Shown: positions 26,129 to 34,552, counted from the stretch's first letter. The stretch is DNA of 64,000 nucleotides from Sphaerisporangium siamense (GCF_014205275.1 NZ_JACHND010000001.1:6386001-6450000), one strand, 5' to 3'. Numbers and translations are program-made. Notes: generated from the letters alone by a model not told the origin.

Positions 26129-26607
26129 GGTGCCGGACCCCCTTGATTCACGCCACCACGCGGTGGCATTCGCAGGCGATCAGATCTTGCTCCCCGGCCG
26201 TCCCGGCGAAACCGGCGGGATGAACCGTCTGTCGATTTTTGATCGCCTCTTGAAGGGGCTGGCAATCATCGGGGGAAGACGATTGTTTTGGGCGGCGGAA
26301 GCGGGATGTGCGATGTTTTGCCGAGCGGAGGACGAACGGGGGCACCGGTCTGGGCGGATGCCGTCCCCGAGCATTTCTCCCTCAACATCATCAGCCGCTC
26401 CCACCTGATGATATGGCGATATAACCGTCCCACTCACCTCGGTCGCTCAGGCGTTTCGGTGCTTCTTTGTGTCGTATTTGCGGTACGCGGGGCCGGGGAA
26501 GTGACACTGCCCGCTCTGGAACCCTAGGCTGCCAATGCTTTGTCCGTCCGTTCGCGGGACCGGCGCCCAGATCGCGCGGTGCGTGCGAGTGCTTTCAGGG
26601 GAAATCG
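26129..26607. promoter_or_regulatory. 479-bp divergent regulatory region between two WxL-like genes
   Basis: This gap is lower in GC than its surroundings and carries leaders for both genes. Visible structures are a perfect hairpin GCCACC-ACGC-GGTGGC (26152-26167) in the minus-strand leader, and CAATCATC-gggggaa-GACGATTG with one mismatch (26264-26286). A TATAAC at 26420-26425 could be a plus-strand -10, without a good -35. No open frame here is convincing. The long leader could hold a structured RNA, but I cannot name one. Confidence 0.5.
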
Positions 26608-27519
26608 ATGAGGAGATGGCACGGCGCCCGCCTGATGGCCTCGATCACATTGGCCGGCGCCCTGAGCGCGCCGGCGGCCCCGTCGGAGGCGGCCGTGCCG
26701 CGGGACCACCCGCCTCGCTCTCCGGCGGAGGCGCGGGAGCCCGAACCCGGCACCTCCCCCACCGGCGCGCCGGCCACGCCCGCCGGGGCGGCGACCCCGA
26801 ACGGACACCCGGCGGTGGAACCGGTTTCCTCCCCGATCGGCCCTCCCTCGCCACCGCCGCTCCCGGGCTCCGCCTTCCCCACACCGCCACCGGACACCGG
26901 CCCGGCACCGTCCCCGGTCGCCCCGGAGGATCCGGGCACCCCTCCGCCGCACCCGGGCGACCGGCCCCGCGACGACGCGTCCGGCCACGACCACCCCGCG
27001 CGCGCCGAGCCCGGGACCGGTGAGACCCCGCGCGCCATCCGGGGAAGACGATCCGGCGCACGCCCGGCGCGCCGCCACAGGAGCGCGGCGCCGAACACGC
27101 TGACGATCACCGTGCCGAACTCGGCGAATCTCGGCAACGGCTACCTCGGCGGCACGCTCAGCGCCGAGATGGGCACGGTCAGCGTGGAGGACTCCCGCAA
27201 CGGTTCCGCGGGCTGGACCGCCACGGTGTCCTCGACCAACTTCACCACCGGCGCCGGGTCGGCGGCCCAGACCATCCCCCGGGCCAACATCGCCTACTGG
27301 TCCGGCCCGGTCACCGCCTCCTCCGGCGGCGGCACCCGGACTCCGGGGCAGGCCACCGCGGACCAGCGCGTCTCCCTGTCGACCACCCGCACCGCCTTCA
27401 GGGGCACCAAGTCGCCGCTCGTCCAGATCACCAGCTGGCAGCCGACGCTGGTGATCACCATCCCCTCGTCCGTCGTCTCGGGCGTCTACACCGGCACCAT
27501 CACCCACCAGGTCGCCTGA
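26608..27519 (+). CDS. Secreted WxL-like protein with long Pro-rich spacer
   Basis: A 303-residue exported protein. Signal peptide residues are about 1-29 (LMASITLAGALSAPAAPSEA). Residues about 30-160 are a Pro/Thr/Gly-rich, disordered spacer likely to cross the cell wall. The C-terminal ~145 residues repeat the fold of the protein at 25544: NTLTITVPNSANLG, GWTATVSSTNF, AYWSGPVTAS, then SWQPTLVITIPSSVVSGVYTGTITHQVA. The ATG at 26608 has AGGGGAA upstream; the longer open frame before it is Cys/Arg-rich and unlike a secreted protein. It is divergent from its paralogue, so a common surface role is inferred. The binding partner or ligand is unknown. Confidence 0.78.
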   Translation: MRRWHGARLMASITLAGALSAPAAPSEAAVPRDHPPRSPAEAREPEPGTSPTGAPATPAGAATPNGHPAVEPVSSPIGPPSPPPLPGSAFPTPPPDTGPAPSPVAPEDPGTPPPHPGDRPRDDASGHDHPARAEPGTGETPRAIRGRRSGARPARRHRSAAPNTLTITVPNSANLGNGYLGGTLSAEMGTVSVEDSRNGSAGWTATVSSTNFTTGAGSAAQTIPRANIAYWSGPVTASSGGGTRTPGQATADQRVSLSTTRTAFRGTKSPLVQITSWQPTLVITIPSSVVSGVYTGTITHQVA

Positions 27520-27696
27520 ACCCCGCCTGGCGATCCGGTTACCCGGCGCGCCGAACCCGGCCCGTCGGTTGGCGCACTCCTGACCGGCCACGGACAGAGA
27601 CGCCCCCGGTGAACCGGCGGCGCCGGGAGATATTTGGAGCGGCCGGGCCGGCCCGCTTTCCCAATGAACCCGGTCGACGTTTCTGGAAGGTATGCC

Positions 27697-28809
27697 ATGC
27701 GTCGCAGCCTCAAACTGCTCGGATATCCGCTCATGGTCATGGCGCTGATCCTCGCGGCCCAGACGCCCGTCTCCGCCGCACCGCCACCCCACCCTCCCTC
27801 GCCGGCTCGCCCCTGGGTGAAGCTGTGCCTCAAGCTCAAGCTGCAGCCGCGTCACAAGCGGATCCGATGCGTGTTCCCCCCGGCTCCTAGGGTGGCGCAG
27901 GACGAGGCCGCGCGGCAGGCCCTGCGGACGCCGAGCATCAACGAGATCAACATCCCGACCAGCCCGTCCACGCCCGTCGGGATCACCTCCGGCCCCGACG
28001 GCAACGTGTGGTTCACCGAGAACTACGCCAACAAGATCGGCAAGGTGACGACGGGCGGTGTCTTCACCGAGTACTCTCTGCCCAACGCCGGGTCCCAGCC
28101 CGCGCACATCGTCACGGGGCCGGACGGGGCCCTGTGGTTCACCGAGGCCTTCGGCAACAGGATCGGGCGCATCACGACCTCGGGCACGATCACCGAGTAC
28201 ACCGTGCCGACCTCGGGCGCCTACCCCTGGTCGATCGCCGTGGGGCCGGACGACAACCTGTGGTTCACCGAGCCGGACGCCAACAAGATCGGGCGCATCA
28301 CCACCGGGGGCACCATCACCGAGTACACCGTGCCGACCTCCGGCGCCTACCCGCTGTTCATCACCGCGGGACCGGACGGGAACCTGTGGTTCACCGAACC
28401 GCTGACCGGCATCGTCGGGAAGATCACCACCGGCGGGACGATCACCGAGTACGCCGCGCCGTCCGGCGCGATGCCGCTGGGCATCACCACCGGGTCGGAC
28501 GGCAACCTGTGGTACGGCGACGGCAACGGCAAGGTCAGCTCGGTCGACACCTCGGGCGGCACCTTCACCGAATACGCCCTCGGCGACCCCAACGCCTTCC
28601 CGTGGGGAATGACGCTCGGCCCGGACGACAACGTGTGGTTCGTCGAGCAGTCCGCCGGCAACGTGGCCAACGTCACCACCACCGGCACGGTCAGCGAGTA
28701 CGCCCTGCCCACCAGCGTCGCGGGACCGCTGCAGATCACCCTCGCCTCCGATGACAACCTGTGGGTCACCGAGGACTACGTCGACCAGCTCGCCATCGTC
28801 ACGCCCTGA
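27697..28809 (+). CDS. Secreted virginiamycin B lyase-like beta-propeller
   Basis: A 370-residue exported protein. The signal peptide ends near PVSAAPPP (residue 28); a basic stretch follows. Residues about 85-370 are seven copies of a 40-residue blade with the signature GPDGNVWFTE...GKVTTGG-FTEY, forming the Vgb/streptogramin-lyase propeller. Vgb itself linearises type B streptogramins with a catalytic His, but most family members are not lyases. I do not see the HxH catalytic signature here, so resistance should not be assumed. GGAAGG precedes the ATG. It follows the WxL-like gene by 177 bp and probably belongs to the same surface locus. Confidence 0.85.
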   Translation: MRRSLKLLGYPLMVMALILAAQTPVSAAPPPHPPSPARPWVKLCLKLKLQPRHKRIRCVFPPAPRVAQDEAARQALRTPSINEINIPTSPSTPVGITSGPDGNVWFTENYANKIGKVTTGGVFTEYSLPNAGSQPAHIVTGPDGALWFTEAFGNRIGRITTSGTITEYTVPTSGAYPWSIAVGPDDNLWFTEPDANKIGRITTGGTITEYTVPTSGAYPLFITAGPDGNLWFTEPLTGIVGKITTGGTITEYAAPSGAMPLGITTGSDGNLWYGDGNGKVSSVDTSGGTFTEYALGDPNAFPWGMTLGPDDNVWFVEQSAGNVANVTTTGTVSEYALPTSVAGPLQITLASDDNLWVTEDYVDQLAIVTP

Positions 28810-28827
28810 CCGGACCGGGGCGGCGGT

Positions 28828-29397
28828 TCAGGCCCGTTCCCGGCGCCACACGCGTTCGCCGTCCTCGACGAGGCCGGTGGGGCGCAGGCCGATCCGGGCC
28901 GCCACATTCATGGACGCCTCGTGGCCCGGGTGGATGTGGGCCTGGAGGACCGTGACGCCCCGGCCCGCGAGCCACCGGGCCATCGCGGCGGCGGCCTCGG
29001 AGGCGTACCCGCGCCCCTGCCAGGCGGTCCCGACCACCCAGGCGATCGCGGCGCGCCGCCCCCCGCCAGTCACGGTGGCCTGGACGGTGCCGACCGCCCG
29101 GCCGTCGCGCTCCCGGCGCACGATCCAGTTCAGCCAGTCCTCCCCGCCGTCCGGGGACCGTCCCACGACCAGCCTGGCGTACCGGGAGCGCAGGCCGGCC
29201 AGGCCGGGCGGCGTGCCCCCGATGAAGGCGTACAGCTCCTCGCCGGCGAGGACCTCCACCATCTCGGCGGCGTCCTCCACCGTCAGGGGCGTCAACGTGA
29301 GCCGTGCCGTCCGGATGGGCTCCGCGGTCACGCGGCGACCGCCGTCCCCAGGTCCGCCCTCGTCTTCCATACGGCCACCGCCGCCGGGATCGTCCAT
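28828..29397 (-). CDS. GNAT family N-acetyltransferase
   Basis: A 189-residue GNAT-fold acetyltransferase of the RimJ/RimL type. After a Gly-rich N-terminal 24 residues, the domain begins at IRTARLTLTPLTVEDAAEM. The acetyl-CoA site motif lies in VGTAWQGRGYASEAAAAM (R/QxxGxG/A form), followed by QAHIHPGHEASMNVAARIGLRPTG. The ATG at 29397 has GGGGGAG 10 nt upstream; a GTG at 29331 starting exactly at the domain is an alternative. The substrate could be a ribosomal protein N-terminus or a small amine. It is convergent with the propeller gene. Confidence 0.87.
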   Translation of the reverse strand: MDDPGGGGRMEDEGGPGDGGRRVTAEPIRTARLTLTPLTVEDAAEMVEVLAGEELYAFIGGTPPGLAGLRSRYARLVVGRSPDGGEDWLNWIVRRERDGRAVGTVQATVTGGGRRAAIAWVVGTAWQGRGYASEAAAAMARWLAGRGVTVLQAHIHPGHEASMNVAARIGLRPTGLVEDGERVWRRERA

Positions 29398-29547
29398 GGT
29401 CGGCAGTCTCCCCCGGGCCGGACGGCCTGCGCCGGCCGGGTGCGGGGTCGCCAGGGACGGGTCAGGGATTCCCCTGATGCCTGGGCGGGCCGGTTAGCCA
29501 CCAGAATGGTGAGACTTGGTCCATCACGGTCTGCACATGGGGAGCAC

Positions 29548-30240
29548 ATGGCCAGCGCGGGTGTCATCGACGACTACGTGACCGAGCTGCGCCGCACCCT
29601 TCGCGGGCCGATCCGGCTGCGGCGGGACATGGTCACCGAGGCCCGCGACAGCCTGGCCGACACCGCCGACGCCTACCACGCCGAGGGCCTGGACCGCACG
29701 GAGGCCGAGCGCCTGGCCGTGGCCGAGTTCGGGCCGGTGGACGAGATCGCGCCCGGGTACCAGGAGGAGCTGGCCGCCTGCCAGGGCCGCAGGACCGCCG
29801 CGGTGCTGTTCATCGCCGTCCCGGTGAACACGGGGATGTGGAGCCTGATCTGGCGGATCTACCCGGGGGACGAGTGGGCGCCGCTGAAGCCCGCCTGGTT
29901 CTCTCCCTTGGCGCACTTCCTGGACGTGTTCCAGTTCGCGATGGGCGTCGTCGGCGCCCTGATGCTGCTGGCCTTCACCCGGGGGCCGCGCAGGCTCCGC
30001 AGGCCGATGACGCTGACCAGGGCGATCGGCGTGCTGCTGTGGATCCAGGTGCCCGCGATCATCGGCATGTCCGCGGCGCTGACGTACGGCCGGGGCACCG
30101 TGCTGCAGGACACCACCTTCTTCCCCCCGGGCGTGGCCGCCTCGCTGTTCAGCTACGCCGTCGCGGGCTGGCTGCTGTGCGGCGCCACACGCTGCCTGCT
30201 GGTCACGCGCCGCGCGCCCGCGCCGCGGCCCGCCGCCTGA
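29548..30240 (+). CDS. HAAS-domain (permease-prefix-like) membrane protein
   Basis: A 230-residue protein. Residues 5-80 match the HAAS/permease-prefix domain (VIDDYVTELRRTLRGPIRLRRDMVTEARDSLADTADAYHAEG...AEFGPVDEIAPGYQEEL), a helical unit commonly encoded beside PadR regulators and thought to couple them to the membrane. Four transmembrane segments follow (about 86-104, 128-150, 160-182 and 196-217). GGGGAGC lies before ATG 29548; the longer frame upstream is a shadow of the GNAT gene. It is convergent with the PadR gene, 22 bp away, rather than in the same operon as usual. Confidence 0.83.
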   Translation: MASAGVIDDYVTELRRTLRGPIRLRRDMVTEARDSLADTADAYHAEGLDRTEAERLAVAEFGPVDEIAPGYQEELAACQGRRTAAVLFIAVPVNTGMWSLIWRIYPGDEWAPLKPAWFSPLAHFLDVFQFAMGVVGALMLLAFTRGPRRLRRPMTLTRAIGVLLWIQVPAIIGMSAALTYGRGTVLQDTTFFPPGVAASLFSYAVAGWLLCGATRCLLVTRRAPAPRPAA

Positions 30241-30262
30241 CCGTGCCGCGAGGGGGCGCCGG

Positions 30263-30601
30263 TCAGGCGCCGTCCTCCGAGGAACGTGGCGCGAGGACGC
30301 TGCCGATGGCGTCGGTGAACGTCTTCCACGCCGAGCGCTCGCCGGCCAGCGCGGCCCGTCCCGCCGGCGTCAGGCGGTAGGTGCGGCGCTTGCGTCCGCC
30401 GACGGTCGCCCACTCGCTGACCAGGTAGCCCACGCGCTCCAGGCGGCGCAGCGCCGGATAGACGGTGCCGGTGGGGACGGTGAGCGCGCCACCGCTGCGG
30501 ACCTGCAGGGCCTCGATGATCGCGTACCCGTGCAGGGGCTCGTGCTCCAGGACGGACAGGAGCAGGGCGTCCATGTGCCCGCGGAGCGCGTCGGTGTTCA
30601 T
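30263..30601 (-). CDS. PadR-family transcriptional regulator
   Basis: A 112-residue PadR (s1 type) winged-helix regulator. Residues 9-75 carry the HTH and wing (MDALLLSVLEHEPLHGYAIIEALQVRSGGALTVPTGTVYPALRRLERVGYL...GGRKRRTYRLTPAGRAAL), followed by a short dimerisation helix. It is divergent from cydA, and the 84-bp gap between them holds two palindromes that overlap the likely promoters. It probably represses itself and the cyd operon. PadR proteins sense small phenolics, antibiotics or redox-active ligands; the ligand here is unknown. The neighbouring HAAS-domain protein may also interact with it. Confidence 0.94.
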   Translation of the reverse strand: MNTDALRGHMDALLLSVLEHEPLHGYAIIEALQVRSGGALTVPTGTVYPALRRLERVGYLVSEWATVGGRKRRTYRLTPAGRAALAGERSAWKTFTDAIGSVLAPRSSEDGA

Positions 30602-30630
30602 CCGGGGAGCTTATCGAGCCGCTTCATGAC

Positions 30631-30665
30631 GACAGTCTACATGTAGGCTGTCTATATGTAGACAG
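30631..30665. promoter_or_regulatory. Tandem palindromic operators between padR and cydA
   Basis: Two near-perfect palindromes overlap. The first runs 30631-30652, with core CTACATGTAG at 30637-30646, outer arms GACAG/CTGTC, and one mismatched pair. The second runs 30648-30665, with arms CTGTCTA/TAGACAG and a near-symmetric centre. The ATGT/ACAT character fits PadR boxes. They lie where both promoters must be, so one regulator could control both genes. Confidence 0.78.
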
Positions 30666-30685
30666 GCACAACTAAGGACGTGACG

Positions 30686-31870
30686 ATGAACGTGCTCGAC
30701 CTGGCCCGGTCGCAGTTCGCGGTGACGGGAAGCCTGCACTTCCTGTTCGTCGTGCTGACCCTGGGCCTGGCCCCCCTCGTGGCGATCATGCAGACCCGCT
30801 ACGTGCTCACCGGCAAACCGGTGTTCGAGCGGATGACGAGGTTCTGGGGCCAGATCTATGTGATCAACTATGCCGTGGGAGTCTTCACCGGGCTGGTGAT
30901 GGAGTTCCAGTTCGGCCTCTCCTGGAGCGGGCTCTCGCACTACGCGGGAGACGTCTTCGGCGCACCGCTGGCGATCGAGACGCTGGTGGCTTTCTTCCTG
31001 GAGTCCACCTTCCTCGGCCTGTGGATCTTCGGCTGGAACCGCCTGCCGAAGAAGCTGCACCTCGCGTGCATCTGGCTGGTGACGCTGACCGCCTACGCCA
31101 GCGCCTTCTGGATCATGGTGGCCAACTCCTTCCTCCAGAACCCGGCGGGCACCGTCCTGAAGGACGGGCGCCTGGCCCTCACCGACTTCGGCGCCCTCCT
31201 GTCCAACCCCAGCCTGGTCGCGGCGTTCCCGCACGTCATCGGGGCCGGACTGGTCACGGGCAGCCTCGTGATCATCGGCGCGAGCGCCTACCACCTGTTC
31301 CGCCGCACCGCCGAGCGGGAGTTCTTCCGCAGGTCGCTGCGCACCGGCGTGGTGTGGGCCAACATCGGCATCGTCATCGCCGTCGGCGCCGGCTACGCCC
31401 AGTTCGGCGCGATCGGCGACCTGCAGCCCGGCAAGTTCGACGGCGCGGCCCCCGGCGCGGCCCTCGGCTTCATGATCGGGTTCGCCAACATCCTCCACCT
31501 GATCCTTTTCGTCGTCCTGCTCCCGCTGCTGATCCGTGATGTCCTGGCCCGCTCGCGGTGGATCCACCCCATCCTCATGATCATGACGCCGCTGCCCTTC
31601 ATGATCGCCATCGCGGGGTGGCTGGCCCGCGAGATCGGCCGCCAGCCGTGGGTCGTCTTCGGCAGGCTGCGCGTGCAGGACGCCATGTCGCCCGGCCTCA
31701 CCCCGGGCATGGTGACGCTCTCGTTCGCCGCCTTCGCGGGCGTCCTCGGCATGCTCGCCATCGTCGACTACCTGCTGATCGCGCGGGCCGTACGGCGGGG
31801 CCCCGGACAGGTCGCCCTCGGCGCGGCCGAGGACGGCGCCCCCTCCCCCGCCCCGGCGCTCGCCCTGTGA
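30686..31870 (+). CDS. cydA: Cytochrome bd-type oxidase subunit I, with vestigial Q-loop
   Basis: A 394-residue membrane protein, CydA of the cytochrome bd superfamily, normally a quinol:oxygen oxidoreductase. The haem b595 His (about residue 19, LHFLFVVLTLGL), the MEFQFG Glu, the haem b558 His in AAFPHVIGAG (about 183) and the GRQPWVVFGRLRVQDAMS signature (about 316) are present. The periplasmic Q-loop that binds quinol is reduced to about 20 residues (GDLQPGKFDGAAPGA). It keeps QPxK but lacks the following Glu, and His-183 to GRQPW spans about 135 residues against about 260 in E. coli. ATG 30686 has AAGGA upstream. Quinol may not be the donor, or it binds differently. Confidence 0.92.
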   Translation: MNVLDLARSQFAVTGSLHFLFVVLTLGLAPLVAIMQTRYVLTGKPVFERMTRFWGQIYVINYAVGVFTGLVMEFQFGLSWSGLSHYAGDVFGAPLAIETLVAFFLESTFLGLWIFGWNRLPKKLHLACIWLVTLTAYASAFWIMVANSFLQNPAGTVLKDGRLALTDFGALLSNPSLVAAFPHVIGAGLVTGSLVIIGASAYHLFRRTAEREFFRRSLRTGVVWANIGIVIAVGAGYAQFGAIGDLQPGKFDGAAPGAALGFMIGFANILHLILFVVLLPLLIRDVLARSRWIHPILMIMTPLPFMIAIAGWLAREIGRQPWVVFGRLRVQDAMSPGLTPGMVTLSFAAFAGVLGMLAIVDYLLIARAVRRGPGQVALGAAEDGAPSPAPALAL

Positions 31871-31903
31871 CGGCCTGACAACCCCTGTGAGGAGCTCCCC
31901 CCC

Positions 31904-32710
31904 ATGGAGATCATCTGGCTCGCGGTCCTGGCCGTGCTGCTCGTGGGCTACTTCGCCCTGGAAGGCTTCGACATCGGCGTCGGCATGACGCTGCCCTGGC
32001 TCGCCCGCGCCGGCGAGCGCGCCGGGGAACCCGGCTCCCGCGCCCGGCAACGCGACCGCCTGGTCGCCGCGATCGCCCCCTACGTGCTGGCCAACGAGGT
32101 GTGGCTGGTCGCCCTGGCCGGGACGCTGTTCGGCGCGTTCCCCGCGCTGGAGGGCACCGTCATCAACGGGCTCTACCCCGTCGTGGTGCTGCTCCTGGTG
32201 TCCTGGATCCTGCGGGACGCGGGCCTGTGGTTCCGCCGCCGCCTGGACGGTGACCGCTGGCGCGGCTTCTGGGACGCGGTGCTGTGCGCCGGATCGTGGG
32301 GTCTCGCCCTGTCCTGGGGCGTGGCGCTGGCCGCGCTGGTCAGGGGCCTGCCCGACCGGCCGTTCGACGCGGCCGGCCTGCTGTACGGCGCGGTCGTGGC
32401 CGTCGTGTTCGCCGTGCACGCCCGCTCCTTCGTCGCCTGGCGCCTGTCCGGCCGGGCCGAGGGCGGGCGCACCGGGCGGCGGCTGCTGCTGACGGCCGTC
32501 CTCGCCGCCCTGCCCGCCGCCGTCCCGCTGGCCGTGGTCGCCTCCTCACTGCTCGGCCACACGGCGCCCCCGGAGACGCTGAATGTGCTCAGTTTCATCT
32601 CCCTGCCGGTCACACCCATCCTCATAGGCGCGCAAGTATGGGTATGGCGCACGTTCGGCCCCCTCGGGTCGGCCACGGGCGCCGCCGGCCGTATCCCGTC
32701 GTTCTTCTAG
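31904..32710 (+). CDS. cydB: Cytochrome bd-type oxidase subunit II, compact
   Basis: A 268-residue CydB, the scaffold subunit that stabilises haem insertion. The start MEIIWLAVLAVLLVGYFALEGFDIGVGM and the LANEVWLVALAGTLFGAFPALEGTVINGLYPVV block are family hallmarks; about seven to eight hydrophobic segments follow. It is 70-110 residues shorter than typical CydB. Loops between the later helices are short and the last segment (VLSFISLPVTPILIGAQVWVWRTF) matches the usual final helix. The compact form parallels the compact CydA, so this is a distinct variant rather than a truncation. GGAGCTCC precedes the ATG. It lies 33 bp after cydA and 7 bp before cydD. Confidence 0.92.
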   Translation: MEIIWLAVLAVLLVGYFALEGFDIGVGMTLPWLARAGERAGEPGSRARQRDRLVAAIAPYVLANEVWLVALAGTLFGAFPALEGTVINGLYPVVVLLLVSWILRDAGLWFRRRLDGDRWRGFWDAVLCAGSWGLALSWGVALAALVRGLPDRPFDAAGLLYGAVVAVVFAVHARSFVAWRLSGRAEGGRTGRRLLLTAVLAALPAAVPLAVVASSLLGHTAPPETLNVLSFISLPVTPILIGAQVWVWRTFGPLGSATGAAGRIPSFF

Positions 32711-32717
32711 GGAAGCG

Positions 32718-34544
32718 ATGCACAAAGATCTCCTGCTGCTGGCGCGGACCGAGCGGGCGGTCCGCCGCCATCTGCTCGTGTGCGTGGCGGCGGCCGTGCT
32801 CGCCGGGCTGCTGGTGCTGGCACAGGCCGAGCTGCTGTCCGGCGTGCTCTCGGGCGCGCTCACGACCGCGGCGCTGCTGCCCCTCGCCGGCGTCGTGGCG
32901 GCGCGGGCCCTGTTCGGCCTGCTCCACGGCGCGGCGGCCGGGCGCACCGCGTCCGCGCTGAAATCGGTGCTGCGCGGGCGGCTGCTGGCCCGGTTCGGCG
33001 AGCTCGGGCCCGCCCGGCTCGCCTCGCGCCGCTCCGGCGAGCTGGTCACCCTCGCCGGGCGCGGGCTGGACGCGCTGGACCCGTACGTCACCGGCTACCT
33101 GCCCGCGGTCGCGGTGGCCGGGGTGGTGCCCGTCGCCGTGCTGGCCCGGCTGTTCGCCGCCGACCTCGCCACCGCCGTGATCGTCCTGGTGACGCTGCCG
33201 CTGATCCCCGTGTTCGGCGCGCTGGTCGGGTGGCGCACCAAGGAGGTCACCGACCGGCAGTGGCGGGCGCTCTCCCAGCTCGGCGGCCACTTCCTGGACG
33301 TCGTGCGCGGGCTTCCCACGCTGCGCGCCTTCGGGCGGGCCCGCTACCAGGCCACGGTGATCCGCCAGGTCGCCGACGCCCACCGCGCGGCCACCATGCG
33401 GACGCTGCGGGTCGCCTTCCTGTCCTCGCTGGTCCTGGAGCTGGTGGCCTCGCTGTCGCTGGCCCTGGTCGCCGTCCCGGTCGGGCTGCGGCTGCTGTCC
33501 GGCTCCCTGGACCTGCGCGTCGCCCTGCTGGTCCTCCTGCTGGCCCCCGAGGCGTACATCCCGCTACGGGCGATGGGCACCAAGTTCCACGCGGCCATGG
33601 AAGGCGTCGCCGCGGCCGACGACGCCTTCGCCGTCCTCGACGACCGCGCCCCAGCGAACGACGCCGCCCCCGGGGAGAGGTGGACTTCGGCCGAGGAGAC
33701 ACCCTCCGTGGGCGCGGCACCCTCGGCCGCCCCCGAGCGCGAGGCCCTCGTCCGGTCCAGCGTGCACGCCGTACCCGAGGCCGTCCCGGTCCGGGGGACG
33801 GTGGCCGGGCGGATCGGCGCCGTTCCCGCCGGGGTGCCGGAGATCCGGCTGGAGGACGTCACCGTGCGGTACCCGGGCCGCGAGGACGCCGCGCTGAGCG
33901 GTGTCTCGCTGGTGATCGCGCCGGGCGAGCGGGTGGCGCTGACCGGGGAGAGCGGGGCGGGCAAGAGCACCCTGCTGCACCTGCTGCTCGGCTTCGTGAC
34001 GCCGACGCGTGGCCGCGTGCTCGTCGGCGGCATAGACCTCGCCGATCTCGCCGAGGCGGACCTCGGCCTGTGGCGGGCACGGCTGGCGTTCGTGCCCCAG
34101 CGCCCGCACCTGTTCGCCGACACGGTGTCCGCGAACATCGCGATGGGCTCCGGGGCGTCCGCCGAGGACGTGCGGGCCGCGGCGGGGGCCGCGCGGGCCG
34201 CGGAGTTCGTGGCCGCCCTTCCCGACGGCTACGCGACCGTGCTCGGCGAGCGCGGCGCGGACCTGTCGGCGGGCCAGCGGCAGCGCCTGGCCCTGGCGCG
34301 CGCGTTCTGCCGTCCCGGCGCCGAGGTGCTGCTGCTGGACGAGCCCACCGCCCGCCTGGATGGCCGCAGCGAGGCCGCGATCGTCGAGGCGACCCGCGCG
34401 CTGGCCGAGGGCCGCACGGCGGTCATCGTGGCGCACCGCCCGGCGATGATCGACCTAGCCGACCGCGTCATCCGCGTCGAGGACGGCCGCGTCGTCTCCG
34501 ACCACCCCGTCCCCCGCGTCCCCGCCGGCCTGACGGGAGAGTGA
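32718..34544 (+). CDS. cydD: CydD-type ABC transporter
   Basis: A 608-residue half-ABC transporter. Six transmembrane segments occupy about residues 20-320; the nucleotide-binding domain begins near 370. Walker A is GESGAGKSTLL, the signature is LSAGQRQRLALARAF, Walker B is VLLLDEPTA, and the H-loop is VIVAHRP. An Ala/Pro-rich linker of about 50 residues joins the two halves. CydDC exports thiols (cysteine/glutathione in E. coli) or haem-related reductant and is needed to assemble cytochrome bd. GGAAG precedes the ATG. It pairs with CydC, encoded 8 bp downstream; the two would form a heterodimer in the membrane. Confidence 0.94.
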   Translation: MHKDLLLLARTERAVRRHLLVCVAAAVLAGLLVLAQAELLSGVLSGALTTAALLPLAGVVAARALFGLLHGAAAGRTASALKSVLRGRLLARFGELGPARLASRRSGELVTLAGRGLDALDPYVTGYLPAVAVAGVVPVAVLARLFAADLATAVIVLVTLPLIPVFGALVGWRTKEVTDRQWRALSQLGGHFLDVVRGLPTLRAFGRARYQATVIRQVADAHRAATMRTLRVAFLSSLVLELVASLSLALVAVPVGLRLLSGSLDLRVALLVLLLAPEAYIPLRAMGTKFHAAMEGVAAADDAFAVLDDRAPANDAAPGERWTSAEETPSVGAAPSAAPEREALVRSSVHAVPEAVPVRGTVAGRIGAVPAGVPEIRLEDVTVRYPGREDAALSGVSLVIAPGERVALTGESGAGKSTLLHLLLGFVTPTRGRVLVGGIDLADLAEADLGLWRARLAFVPQRPHLFADTVSANIAMGSGASAEDVRAAAGAARAAEFVAALPDGYATVLGERGADLSAGQRQRLALARAFCRPGAEVLLLDEPTARLDGRSEAAIVEATRALAEGRTAVIVAHRPAMIDLADRVIRVEDGRVVSDHPVPRVPAGLTGE

Positions 34545-34552
34545 GACCACCC

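Noticed and set aside
26148-26437. Two minus-strand open frames of 65 and 85 codons in the WxL gap
   Set aside because: No ribosome sites or recognisable sequence, and they overlap each other in different frames.
27697-28809. Streptogramin resistance enzyme (Vgb)
   Set aside because: The propeller blades match the family, but the catalytic His pair of true virginiamycin B lyase is not seen and the protein has a signal peptide, so resistance was not called.
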